This document shows positions 26,448 to 34,599 of a DNA stretch of 64,000 bases, piece after piece. The stretch comes from Opitutaceae bacterium. Lineage in GTDB: Bacteria; Verrucomicrobiota; Verrucomicrobiia; Opitutales; Opitutaceae. A model generated the notes under the pieces. That model was not told where the DNA came from, did not search any database, and saw only the letters and a list, made by a program, of their open reading frames with translations. The translations under genes were made by a program, and so were the position numbers. The stretch is from the NCBI GenBank assembly GCA_028280945.1, contig JANQKV010000035.1, forward strand, positions 1 through 64,000. The letters run 5' to 3'. How positions within the stretch are numbered: position 1 is the first letter of the stretch; each line of letters begins with the position of its first letter.

Positions 26448-27482
26448 TTACTCGAGCTTGATGACTTGTCCGCTCGCGGCGGAATCGTAGGCCGCGTAGA
26501 CCAACTCCAGAGTTTTCAGATTGTCGGCCGCCGTGGTTTCCGCCGTGCCCGTGCCGTTGAGCGCGGACAGGAGGTTTTCCTGGCAGGCGACGATGCTGCT
26601 GTGCACCACGTCATATCGGGCATCCGCCCACGGGAAAAAGGGCGGGGGGTGTCGGCTAATTTGGGTGCCGTCCCGGGTGGTAAGTTTGATCTGAAAATCA
26701 CAGTCGAGCTCCAGGCTCGCATCCTCCCCTTCGATCACCACGAAGGTCTGCGGGAACCGTTCCCGGGACCAGCGGCTGGCGTAACTCATTTCCGCCACTA
26801 CGGTGGTTCCCGAAGCCATGCCGAGCATGACCGTGGCCGCGTCTTCTCCGCGAATGTCCCGATGCACCTGATGGGTGTGGGCGTGAATACTCCGGGCTTC
26901 GCCAAACAGGAACCGCACCACATCGAGAATGTGGGTGCCGATGTCGGTAAGGATAAACTGGTCCAGCTCCTTCAGGAACGGTTGGTTTTCGAAAACGGGG
27001 AAGCTGCAGTTGTAAATCACCGTGGCCCGCCAGACGCGACCGAGCACGCCGGAATCAAGTTGGCGCTTGAACTCTCGCAGGGGAGCCTGCCACCGCCAGT
27101 TTTCGTTGATCAACAAGGGCACGTTTTGTTTCCGGCAGTGTTCCGCCATGCCACGGGCCGTAGCTAGGTCCGGAGCCATCGGCTTTTGGCAAATCACCGG
27201 CAAACCCCGGTCAGCCGCCCGCTTGGTCAGGTCTGCGTGGGTCTCCACGTTAGTGATGATATCCACAAAGTCGATACGCTCGTGCTGGAGCAGTTCGTCG
27301 GGATCGTCGTAAACGGCGGGAATGGAAAACTCTTCCGCGAGCGCGGAGGCCTTGGCCTTGGTGCGATTGTATACAGCCACGCACTCGACCCCGGGGATTT
27401 CGGTCCAGCCGGAGAGTTGATAACGGGCCCAAAAGCCCGTGCCAAATATCGCGAATTTCAGGGGTGGGGAAGATGTCGACAT
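26448..27482 (-). CDS. apsD: Gfo/Idh/MocA oxidoreductase, probable D-apiose dehydrogenase
   Basis: This encodes 344 residues. The N-terminal Rossmann fold opens with KFAIFGTGFWARYQLSGW and the conserved Lys-Pro catalytic motif is in VICQKPMAPD. The second domain has ENWRWQAPLREFKRQL and ILTDIGTHILDVVRFLFGEA. The pattern matches Gfo/Idh/MocA sugar dehydrogenases, and the FGxGFWxxYQ and QKPMA blocks resemble what I recall of D-apiose dehydrogenases that oxidise apiose to apionolactone. The assignment gains most from context: it is 20 bp downstream of an apnL-like gene and divergent from RuBisCO-like, DUF1537 and apnO-like genes. By sequence alone another aldose could be the substrate. Confidence 0.72.
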   Translation of the reverse strand: MSTSSPPLKFAIFGTGFWARYQLSGWTEIPGVECVAVYNRTKAKASALAEEFSIPAVYDDPDELLQHERIDFVDIITNVETHADLTKRAADRGLPVICQKPMAPDLATARGMAEHCRKQNVPLLINENWRWQAPLREFKRQLDSGVLGRVWRATVIYNCSFPVFENQPFLKELDQFILTDIGTHILDVVRFLFGEARSIHAHTHQVHRDIRGEDAATVMLGMASGTTVVAEMSYASRWSRERFPQTFVVIEGEDASLELDCDFQIKLTTRDGTQISRHPPPFFPWADARYDVVHSSIVACQENLLSALNGTGTAETTAADNLKTLELVYAAYDSAASGQVIKLE

Positions 27483-27502
27483 GGCGATGCAGGGTTCACC
27501 CT

Positions 27503-29299
27503 CTAGGTGAGCACGGTTGAGCGGATTTCGTAGGGTGCTAGCGTTACTCTTTCGTCTCCGCAGCGCACGGTCTGGGGTGATGCCGCGAGGTTCACGAGAA
27601 AGCGTTGGGTTGTTGAATGGTCGGCACTGCGTAGTTCAAATCCGAGGGCCTCCCACGGTTTGGGCGAAGGCAGCTCGCGCAGGGTTCCCCCCTGGAAGTC
27701 ACCAAAGACCTTGAGTGCTTCGAACAGGGGAAACGGTGCGCCGGACGAGTGAGGGGACTGATCCGGTGGAGGCGATTCGGTCTCCTGCGCCATCACCCCA
27801 AGGTCCCCCAAGGTCTCAAAGTAAGTGCAAGCGTAAGCTCCCGCGGTGGTGAGGTGCAAGAGGCTGCCGAAAGTCCATGCTCTGGCGAAGGGTTGGGTTT
27901 GACGCAGATCGACTCGCGCGGACTTATCGTCCGCGGTGATCGAGCCGGAAGCGGATGTCGCGTTGGGGTTGGCGCGCATCCTGAAGGTGATGGGCGAGAT
28001 GATCACGGGCCGGTCGGTGGCCAGTGCGCGCGCCGACTTCACGGTGGTGGCTTGGATTTCCAGCGTTTCACAGAGGGAGAGATCGTCGAAGGCGTGAACC
28101 TGCGGATTGATGGAGAACGTAGCGCCGTCGGCCTGTTCGAGACTTTCCGGCGCGCGGTTGAGTTCGGCGAAGAAGTGATCCGTCCCGGCAAAAATAGGCG
28201 CGTCCACCTGCACACGCTTGAGCGCGGATCGCAGCTTTGTTGTGAGCGCGACGGGAGTCGCCTTGCTTGCTCGGGAAAACAACAGGATGCGGCGCAGCGG
28301 GGCGCGGTTGTGGGCGAGGAGCTGCGGAGCCAAGCTGTCGAAGTCAGTCTCATCGTTGGCAAAAAGTGCCAACTCGAGGCCAGCATTCAATCGGGCTGCC
28401 TGTTCGCCGGCGAGATCAAGCCGTGCGGCAAAGTCGGCGGAGTCGACATCGAGCGAGACCCGCAGGTGATCGAGTCGCAGCTGGCGCAGGGTTTCGGTTT
28501 CGTGTTGGGTCCACGGGGCGGCTTTCAGATCCGCGGGAGTTTCGAGTCCGAGTCGAGGCAAGAGGTGCCAGGTGCCGGCGTCGGGGACGGTGAACGCGAG
28601 GTCTGAATCCGATTCGTTGTCGGAAGCGTGGTCGGGGGCGGCGTCGGGTTCGATGCGCACCGTGACGGTTTGCTCAACCCGATCGCCCGGCTGGTAGTGG
28701 ACGGGGAAGGGTTCGGCCAACGGCGGCGCATAGGTTTTGAAAGACGCGTCGGTCCAGTTGCGTTGGTCCTCCATCTCGAACGTGCTGCCTTCCATTTCCA
28801 CCGTGACCCAAGTGCCGGGGGCGGCTTGGTGCTCAATGCGTTGGATGTCGGAAAAGGGTTGGTGAGCCGAGATCAGAGTAGGGAATTCCCCGTCATCGAC
28901 CTGGCCGTTGGTATGGGTGATCCGCGTGGCCTTCCCCGCCGCGTTTGGTGCGTGCAGCACCAGCAATCCAATGCGATTGCTCTGAAACGCACTGAACGCC
29001 TCCCCGGCAAAGTGATAGGTGAGGGAACCGTCGACCCGGCCCCGAATTTCCACGCGGCTGCGAAAATCGATATCGCCCAGCTGCCAGTTTAGATCGAACG
29101 CCACGATGGTCTCGTCTCCCCGGATGTCCTCTCGGTAGTTCGCCAACACCGGTGCGATCGTGCCCCAGTTTTCGTCCCGCAGGGCGACGTAGATTCCACG
29201 CAGCAATTCGATCGAACCAAGCCGGACGAAGCGCAGAAACGTCCCTTCAGGTTGCCACAGGGCAGTGAGAGGGCCGGTGGTCAGGGTAGCGGAAGGCAT
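27503..29299 (-). CDS. apnL: Probable D-apionolactonase (ApnL-type protein)
   Basis: This encodes 598 residues, soluble, without signal peptide. Its N-terminal ~220 residues are beta-rich with RFVRLGSIELLRGIYVALRD, ENWGTIAPVL, NRIGLLVLHAPNAAGK and EDQRNWTDASFKTYAPPL. The remainder resembles a barrel-like region (LRVSLDVDSADFAARLDLA). No classical lactonase, esterase or glycosidase active-site motif is evident. The block order is that of a large conserved family found in apiose gene clusters and assigned there as the lactonase that opens apionolactone to apionate. It shares a 20-bp gap with apsD. The name rests on recognition plus context and is less certain than its neighbours. Confidence 0.6.
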   Translation of the reverse strand: MPSATLTTGPLTALWQPEGTFLRFVRLGSIELLRGIYVALRDENWGTIAPVLANYREDIRGDETIVAFDLNWQLGDIDFRSRVEIRGRVDGSLTYHFAGEAFSAFQSNRIGLLVLHAPNAAGKATRITHTNGQVDDGEFPTLISAHQPFSDIQRIEHQAAPGTWVTVEMEGSTFEMEDQRNWTDASFKTYAPPLAEPFPVHYQPGDRVEQTVTVRIEPDAAPDHASDNESDSDLAFTVPDAGTWHLLPRLGLETPADLKAAPWTQHETETLRQLRLDHLRVSLDVDSADFAARLDLAGEQAARLNAGLELALFANDETDFDSLAPQLLAHNRAPLRRILLFSRASKATPVALTTKLRSALKRVQVDAPIFAGTDHFFAELNRAPESLEQADGATFSINPQVHAFDDLSLCETLEIQATTVKSARALATDRPVIISPITFRMRANPNATSASGSITADDKSARVDLRQTQPFARAWTFGSLLHLTTAGAYACTYFETLGDLGVMAQETESPPPDQSPHSSGAPFPLFEALKVFGDFQGGTLRELPSPKPWEALGFELRSADHSTTQRFLVNLAASPQTVRCGDERVTLAPYEIRSTVLT

Positions 29300-29363
29300 C
29301 GGGCGAAAGGGGGGAATAACGGTGGACTGAAATTGGGGAAGATTGAAGCAAGAGCTGCAAACT

Positions 29364-29398
29364 TAAACTTGCATGAAAGATAATAAACTTGCATGAAA
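29364..29398. promoter_or_regulatory. Two 15-bp direct repeats, candidate operator of the XRE-cupin regulator
   Basis: TAAACTTGCATGAAA occurs at 29364-29378 and exactly again at 29384-29398, a 20-bp period that places both copies on nearly the same DNA face. A GATAAT at 29379-29384 between them could be a -10 element. The pair lies in the 109-bp gap between the apnL-like gene and the regulator, so it could control both directions. Confidence 0.65.
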
Positions 29399-29408
29399 TG
29401 AAAACCGT

Positions 29409-30044
29409 ATGACGACTTCAAGTGACGTGGAATCGACCTCTGAAATCAGCGCAACCGAGAAACAAGTTGCTCGAAAGATGTGTGATCTTCGGCGCGAAAA
29501 CGGACTCACCTTACGCGGCTTGGGCGAACGCACGGGGTTGTCGGAATCCTACCTCTCGCGGGTGGAGAATCTAAAAACCGCCATTAGCATTTCCAATCTG
29601 ACCAAGGTGGCGGAGGCGTTTGTGGTGCCGGTTTCCGTCTTCTTCGAAGCGAGCGAAATCCCCGCCAAACTGGTGCTGAAACGGGCGGGCGAGGGAAAGA
29701 CCGTGCGTCTGCGTGGGCGCAACGGGGTCAATGTCCGCCTGCTAGCCAGCGACATGCCCGAGCGAATGATGGAGCCGTTCATCGTCGATGTCTCATCGGC
29801 CCAGGGTGACATCCCGATGCAATCGCACAGTGGGCAGGAATTCATTCACGTGCTCTCCGGTCGCTGCCGGTTTTATTACGGGTCGGACGAATTTGAGTTG
29901 GCGGTCGGCGATGCCCTTTATTTCGACTCCACGGTCAATCACCGGATCGAGCCCATCGAGGGTGTCGCCTGCGAATGTGTCGCGGTGGTGACGTCGAAGG
30001 ATTTTTCATTCCACGGCAATATTGCCAAGCTGCTCAATGACTGA
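29409..30044 (+). CDS. XRE-family regulator with C-terminal cupin sensor domain
   Basis: This encodes 211 residues. Residues ~20-75 form an XRE helix-turn-helix (CDLRRENGLTLRGLGERTGL then SESYLSRVENLKTAISISNL). The C-terminal part (~125-195) is a cupin, with QSHSGQEFIHVLSG and GDALYFDSTVNHRI carrying His and Glu residues that could bind a metal or ligand. Such fusions sense small organic acids or sugars. It is the first gene of the plus-strand apiose operon and overlaps the RuBisCO-like gene by 8 bp, so regulator and enzymes are co-translated. The direct repeats immediately upstream are the likely autoregulatory site. Effector is probably apiose or a pathway intermediate, by inference. Confidence 0.87.
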   Translation: MTTSSDVESTSEISATEKQVARKMCDLRRENGLTLRGLGERTGLSESYLSRVENLKTAISISNLTKVAEAFVVPVSVFFEASEIPAKLVLKRAGEGKTVRLRGRNGVNVRLLASDMPERMMEPFIVDVSSAQGDIPMQSHSGQEFIHVLSGRCRFYYGSDEFELAVGDALYFDSTVNHRIEPIEGVACECVAVVTSKDFSFHGNIAKLLND

Positions 30045-31320
30045 GTCCGCCAAGCCCGCGCGCATCGGCGCGACCTACCTGATCGAAACGGCACATCCGC
30101 TCGAGAAAGCCGCCACGATCATGGCGGGAGAGCAATCCAGTGGCACGTTTTTGAAAGTGCCGGGCGAAACCCCCGAGCTGCAGAGGACCTTTGGTGCCCG
30201 CGTCGAATCCATCACTGAACTGGGTGAGGTGGCGGAGCCAAGCCTGCCCGGCGCACGCGGACCACGGGAGGGTGGGCGCACCATTCAGCGTGCGCGGGTG
30301 CGGCTCAGTTTTCCGACCGGCAACATCGCGCTCTCCCTGCCCAACCTGCTCACGATGCTGGCGGGCAACTTGTATGAGCTGTCGCCCTTTTCGGGGCTTC
30401 GCCTCGAAACCGTCGATCTGCCCGAATCGTTCGTGACTCAATTTGCCGGTCCGCAATTCGGCGTGACGGGCACGCGACAGATGGCCGGAGTGCAGGATCG
30501 TCCCTTGATTGGAACCATCATCAAGCCCAGCGTCGGCCTGTCCCCGGAGGACACCGCTGCCTTGGTGCAAAAGCTGTGTGAGGCCGGTCTGGATTTCATC
30601 AAGGACGACGAATTGATCGCGAATCCTCCGTATTCGCCAATCCGGGAACGGGTGGCGGCGTGCATGCGGGTGATCAACGATCATGCGGATCGCACCGGAC
30701 GGAAGGTGATGTATGCCTTCAACATCACGGACGAGATCGCTGCCATGCGCCGCCATCACGATGTGGTCAAGGCCGCCGGCGGGACGTGCGTCATGATGAG
30801 CCTCAACTCGGTGGGTCTCACCGGGGTGCAGGCTGTGCGCCAAACCTGTGAACTGCCCATCCACGGCCACCGCAATGGTTGGGGGGCACTGTCGCGCCAT
30901 CCGTCGCTCGGTTTCGACTATCGGGCCTGGCAGGTGTTCTGGAAGCTGGCCGGGGCTGACCACCTCCACGTCAACGGTCTGGAAAACAAGTTCTGCGAAT
31001 CCGACGAAAGTGTGCTGGCGTCGGCCCGGGCTTGTCTGGCGGGGCTGCACGGGCGGCATCAGGTCATGCCGGTGTTTTCCTCCGGTCAATGGGCGCGGCA
31101 GGCGTTCCGGACTTACCGGGAGCTTGGCAGCACCGATCTTTTGTATGTGTGCGGCGGCGGCATCATGGGGCACCCCGATGGCATCGCGGCCGGGGTGCAG
31201 AGTGTGCGTCAGGCCTGGGCCGCCGCGGCGGCAGGTCAATCGGAGGCGGAGGCGCTGGCCGACGACCGCAACCGGGAACTCAGTCGGGCGGTGGAGTTTT
31301 TCTCGGGGGTGGAAAAATGA
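30037..31320 (+). CDS. oiaX: RuBisCO-like protein, probable 3-oxo-isoapionate-4-phosphate decarboxylase (or transcarboxylase/hydrolase)
   Basis: This encodes 427 residues of the RuBisCO large-subunit superfamily. Start ATG 30037 overlaps the regulator stop. Conserved elements are GTIIKPSVGLSPE with K163 matching the catalytic Lys after beta-strand 1, and LDFIKDDELI with K189 (carbamylation Lys), D191 and E192 as Mg ligands. PIHGHRNGWGALSRHP carries the active-site histidines. The loop-6 lysine motif GKLEGE needed for carboxylation is absent; FSSGQWARQAFRTYREL occupies the late region. Hence it is not a CO2-fixing RuBisCO. RuBisCO-like proteins in apiose clusters decarboxylate or transcarboxylate 3-oxo-isoapionate 4-phosphate. 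Linked kinase and apnO-like genes overlap it by ATGA, which supports this function; OiaX versus OiaT cannot be settled by eye. Confidence 0.78.
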   Translation: MTESAKPARIGATYLIETAHPLEKAATIMAGEQSSGTFLKVPGETPELQRTFGARVESITELGEVAEPSLPGARGPREGGRTIQRARVRLSFPTGNIALSLPNLLTMLAGNLYELSPFSGLRLETVDLPESFVTQFAGPQFGVTGTRQMAGVQDRPLIGTIIKPSVGLSPEDTAALVQKLCEAGLDFIKDDELIANPPYSPIRERVAACMRVINDHADRTGRKVMYAFNITDEIAAMRRHHDVVKAAGGTCVMMSLNSVGLTGVQAVRQTCELPIHGHRNGWGALSRHPSLGFDYRAWQVFWKLAGADHLHVNGLENKFCESDESVLASARACLAGLHGRHQVMPVFSSGQWARQAFRTYRELGSTDLLYVCGGGIMGHPDGIAAGVQSVRQAWAAAAAGQSEAEALADDRNRELSRAVEFFSGVEK

Positions 31321-32714
31321 CGTCCGCACCCTCCCAATCGGATTCCCCGTTGATCGCCTTCTACGGCGATGATTTCACCGGCTCAACCGATGTCATGGAG
31401 GTGCTGGAAATGGCGGGTTGTTCCACCACGCTGTTCCTCGATCCACCGACCCCCGCGCAACTGGCAGCGGTGCCGCCGAGCCGGGGCTTGGGGCTCGCCG
31501 GCATCAGCCGATCGCTGCCAACCGCTGAGATGGAGGCGGAGCTGCGCCCCAAGTTTGAGTTTCTCAAATCCCTTGGGGCCAAACTGGTCCACTACAAGGT
31601 GTGCTCCACGATGGATTCATCCCCCGAAGTGGGCAGCATCGGGCGGGCAATTGATATCGGGTTCGAGGTGTTTGAGCCGAAATGGAGCCCGATTGTGCTG
31701 GGCGCACCCCGGCTCAATCGATTTGTGGCCTTCGGCAACTTGTTCGCGCGGGTGGGGGAGACGACCCACCGCTTGGACCGACATCCCACCATGAGCCGGC
31801 ACCCCATCACTCCGATGGCGGAAGCCGACATTGGGCGGCACCTTTCCGCCCAAACCGACCGTCGGATGGTGGGCGTGGATACCCTCGCCCTGCAGGCGAT
31901 GATGGCCGGGGAGTCGGCGGGACTGTCCGCGGAGGTCGTCGCCTATGATCTGGTGGTTTTTGACACCATCCGCGATGACGAGCTGGCCAAGATCGGGGAA
32001 ATCGTTTGGCGGGCGGCCGGTGGAGATGTGACCTTTTCAGCCTCGTCGAGTGGTCTCGAATACGCTCTGGCCGAGCATTGGCGTCGAAACGCGCCGGAAG
32101 CGTCTGTCACTGAGTTTCCTTCGGCGGGCATGGCAGACAAGACGCTGGTGATGAGTGGCAGCGCGGCGCCTGCCACGGCTGCCCAAATTCAGCACGCCCG
32201 GAAAGCAGGGTGGGCTATGATCCGCTTGGACGCCGAGCGTCTGCTGGACCCGGCCCAACGGGAAGCGGAGTTTGCTCGAATCGAAGCGGAGGTGCTGGCG
32301 GAGTTTGCGACGGCCTCGGGAGTGGGACTCTTCACCACGGAAGGCCCGGACGATCCGGCGATTATCCGAACCCGGGAACGGGCCGAGGCGCTCGGTGTGT
32401 CTTCGGTCGGTGCCGCGTTGGGACGTGCGCAAGGCCAATTGCTGCGACAATTGCTCAAAGTGACGGGGATCCGTCGGGTCTGTGTCGCCGGAGGTGATAC
32501 CTCGGGCTATTGTGCCCGGGAACTGGGAATCTATGCCTTACGATTGATCGCACCGATTGATCCGGGATCGCCGCTGTGTCGGGCTCACGCGGACGGTGCC
32601 TTCGATGGGCTCGAGATTTCGCTCAAAGGCGGCCAAGTGGGACGGCCGGACTATTTTGAATGTATCCAGCAAGGAGATACACATGCGCGCTCAAAACTGA
32701 AAGAAATCCTATGA
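31317..32714 (+). CDS. oiaK: DUF1537 four-carbon acid sugar kinase family protein, probable 3-oxo-isoapionate kinase
   Basis: This encodes 465 residues. Start ATG 31317 overlaps the RuBisCO-like stop (ATGA); in-frame codons upstream lie inside that gene and are ignored. The N-terminal domain opens IAFYGDDFTGSTDVMEVL, the DDxTG substrate motif of the family. The C-terminal nucleotide-binding domain has RRVCVAGGDTSGYCARELG and a Gly-rich LKGGQVG near the end. Family members phosphorylate four- or five-carbon acids such as threonate and 3-oxo-isoapionate. A kinase is required here to make the phosphorylated substrate for the RuBisCO-like enzyme encoded just upstream. Substrate assignment is contextual but strong. 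Confidence 0.8.
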   Translation: MTSAPSQSDSPLIAFYGDDFTGSTDVMEVLEMAGCSTTLFLDPPTPAQLAAVPPSRGLGLAGISRSLPTAEMEAELRPKFEFLKSLGAKLVHYKVCSTMDSSPEVGSIGRAIDIGFEVFEPKWSPIVLGAPRLNRFVAFGNLFARVGETTHRLDRHPTMSRHPITPMAEADIGRHLSAQTDRRMVGVDTLALQAMMAGESAGLSAEVVAYDLVVFDTIRDDELAKIGEIVWRAAGGDVTFSASSSGLEYALAEHWRRNAPEASVTEFPSAGMADKTLVMSGSAAPATAAQIQHARKAGWAMIRLDAERLLDPAQREAEFARIEAEVLAEFATASGVGLFTTEGPDDPAIIRTRERAEALGVSSVGAALGRAQGQLLRQLLKVTGIRRVCVAGGDTSGYCARELGIYALRLIAPIDPGSPLCRAHADGAFDGLEISLKGGQVGRPDYFECIQQGDTHARSKLKEIL

Positions 32715-33553
32715 CCAAAAAAATCGCCCTCATGGGAGCCGGTGGAAAAATGGGCTGCCGGATTTCCCGCAACATGCTGCGGGAAGCCGCCTACGAAATG
32801 CTGAATGTCGAAACCAACCCGGCGGGTCGGCAGCGTCTGGCGGATCTGGGTCTGGAGGTGGTGTCTCAGGAGTCGGCCGTCGCCGCTGCGGATGTGGTGG
32901 TGCTGGCCTTGCCGGATCGTTTGATCGGGACAGTGACCCGGGATTTGATCCCGCAACTCCAGCCGGGCACGCTGGTGATTGGTTTGGATCCAGCGGCGGC
33001 CTACGCCGAGGTGATGCCGCTGCGCGAGGACTTGAGCTACTTTGTGTGCCATCCCTGCCACCCGATGTTGTTTCAAATGGAGGCAACCGAGGCAGCGCAC
33101 GAAGATTGGTTTGGCGGCATCGCGGCAAAACAAAGCTTGGTATGCGCCCTGCATCAGGGATCGGAAGATGACTATGCCACCGGGGAAGCGATCGCAGCCG
33201 CCATGTTTCAACCGATCTTACGGATGCATCGCATCACGGTGGAACAGATGGCCATCCTGGAGCCGGCGGTCGTGGAAACCACCACGGCCAGTTTGATTCT
33301 GGCCTGCAAGCAGGCGCTGGATGAGGGAGTGCGCATGGGGGTGCCCGAGGAGGCTGCCTGGGACTTCGTGATGGGGCACATCCGCGTGGAATTGGCGATC
33401 ATCTTTGGTTTCGCCGAATTCCCCTTCTCCGATGGGGCCAAGCTGGCGATTGAGAAAGCCCAGCGCCGGATCTTTCGCGACGATTGGCGCGAGAATATTT
33501 TCAACCTCGATTCCGTGAAACGCAGCGTGCGCGAGATCACCGATTCGGTGTGA
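32711..33553 (+). CDS. apnO: Probable D-apionate oxidoisomerase (phosphogluconate dehydrogenase-like)
   Basis: This encodes 280 residues. Start ATG 32711 overlaps the kinase stop (ATGA). KIALMGAGGKMGCRISRNM is the NAD-binding Rossmann motif, and the C-terminal helical half (DYATGEAIAAAMFQPILRMH, ILEPAVVETTTASLILACKQ, VRMGVPEEAAWDFVMGHIRV) matches the PGDH_C-type domain. HPCHPMLFQMEA is a conserved mid-protein block. D-apionate oxidoisomerase is the family member that oxidises apionate with migration of a hydroxymethyl group to give 3-oxo-isoapionate. Tight coupling with the kinase and RuBisCO-like genes matches that pathway order. Other hydroxyacid dehydrogenase functions cannot be excluded by sequence alone. 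Confidence 0.75.
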   Translation: MTKKIALMGAGGKMGCRISRNMLREAAYEMLNVETNPAGRQRLADLGLEVVSQESAVAAADVVVLALPDRLIGTVTRDLIPQLQPGTLVIGLDPAAAYAEVMPLREDLSYFVCHPCHPMLFQMEATEAAHEDWFGGIAAKQSLVCALHQGSEDDYATGEAIAAAMFQPILRMHRITVEQMAILEPAVVETTTASLILACKQALDEGVRMGVPEEAAWDFVMGHIRVELAIIFGFAEFPFSDGAKLAIEKAQRRIFRDDWRENIFNLDSVKRSVREITDSV

Positions 33554-33591
33554 GCCCGTTCCGGTCCCCCTGCTTTAACCCCAAAATCCCC

Positions 33592-34593
33592 ATGACCTTA
33601 AGATCCTTCCTGTCGACCGCCGTGCTTTCCGCCGGAGCGCTTTTTATGTTTTCCGGCTGCTCGCCGAAATCGGACCAACCCACGGTGGGTGTTTGTTTCG
33701 AGACCCTGCAAACGGAGTATTGGGCGGAGTCGTTTGATGCGTTGCGCACGGAGTTGGAGTCGCACGGTTTTGCGGTGATCGAGGCCATCTCCGATGGCGA
33801 CGCGAACCGCCAGCTCAGTCAGATTAAGAACTTCCTCGTGCGGGGCGTGGACGGCATCATCGTTGCGCCCAAGGACCGGCAGTCCATCGTGCCCGCAATC
33901 AAGGCAGCGAATGACGCCGGCGTGCCGATCGTCTGTTACAATCGTCCTCCCGCGGAGGGGGATCACCAGACCGTGACGGTGGTGGCGGACAACTTTGCCT
34001 TGGCCCGTGACACCGTGGCCTATCTGGTGGAGCAGGCCCGCCAAAAGGGGGGCAAATACCGGGCGGCGATCCTGATTGGTGACCTCGGGGATGAGAACGC
34101 CGTCAACCGCCGGGAAGGCTTCAATGCCGCGTTGGCGGGCACCGAGGATTTCATCGAGGTGGTCGCGCGCATTCCGACGGAATGGAATCAGGAAAAAGCG
34201 CGGGCCGGGCTGGTGAATGCGCTGCAGACCCATCCTGACATCAACTTCATCTTCACCTCGTCCGATTTTTTACTGCCGTCGATCAGCTCGGCCCTGCAGG
34301 CGCAGAACAAATGGCATCCCCACGGCCATGCGGATCATGTTCTGCTCGGCGGCCTGGATGGTGATGCCACCGCCTATCAGTTGATCCTCGAAGGTTACAT
34401 GGACGCGACCGGCGTGCAGGACCTCTATTTCGAGGCGGAACAATCGGTGCAGGCGCTGCTCAAGTTGCAGCGCGAGGAACCGGTTGAGGCGCGCATCCTG
34501 GATCCCGGGTTTGTGATTCATCGTGACAACCACGAGGAGATGGCCGGCCGCACGTGGGGCGCGCGGGTGTTCGCCCGCAACCAAGCCCAGTAG
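33592..34593 (+). CDS. Sugar ABC transporter substrate-binding lipoprotein (RbsB type)
   Basis: This encodes 333 residues. The start is placed at ATG 33592 because it yields a lipoprotein signal peptide ending FMFSGC, with lipidated Cys near residue 23; upstream in-frame codons overlap apnO. The mature part is a type I periplasmic binding protein (TVGVCFETLQTEYWAESFDA, NFLVRGVDGIIVAPKD, GVPIVCYNRP, HVLLGGLDGD). It begins 38 bp after the apnO-like stop and is followed by permease, ATPase and permease genes. Solute-binding proteins of this class in apiose clusters bind D-apiose, so the ligand is likely apiose. That is inferred from location. Confidence 0.87.
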   Translation: MTLRSFLSTAVLSAGALFMFSGCSPKSDQPTVGVCFETLQTEYWAESFDALRTELESHGFAVIEAISDGDANRQLSQIKNFLVRGVDGIIVAPKDRQSIVPAIKAANDAGVPIVCYNRPPAEGDHQTVTVVADNFALARDTVAYLVEQARQKGGKYRAAILIGDLGDENAVNRREGFNAALAGTEDFIEVVARIPTEWNQEKARAGLVNALQTHPDINFIFTSSDFLLPSISSALQAQNKWHPHGHADHVLLGGLDGDATAYQLILEGYMDATGVQDLYFEAEQSVQALLKLQREEPVEARILDPGFVIHRDNHEEMAGRTWGARVFARNQAQ

Positions 34594-34599
34594 ACGTCC

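Noticed and set aside
31032..31316. N-terminal extension of the DUF1537 kinase
   Set aside because: It overlaps the RuBisCO-like gene in another frame; the ATGA at 31317 is the natural start.
30037..31320. CO2-fixing RuBisCO
   Set aside because: The loop-6 lysine motif is missing, no phosphoribulokinase or small subunit is present, and the neighbours are apiose-pathway families.
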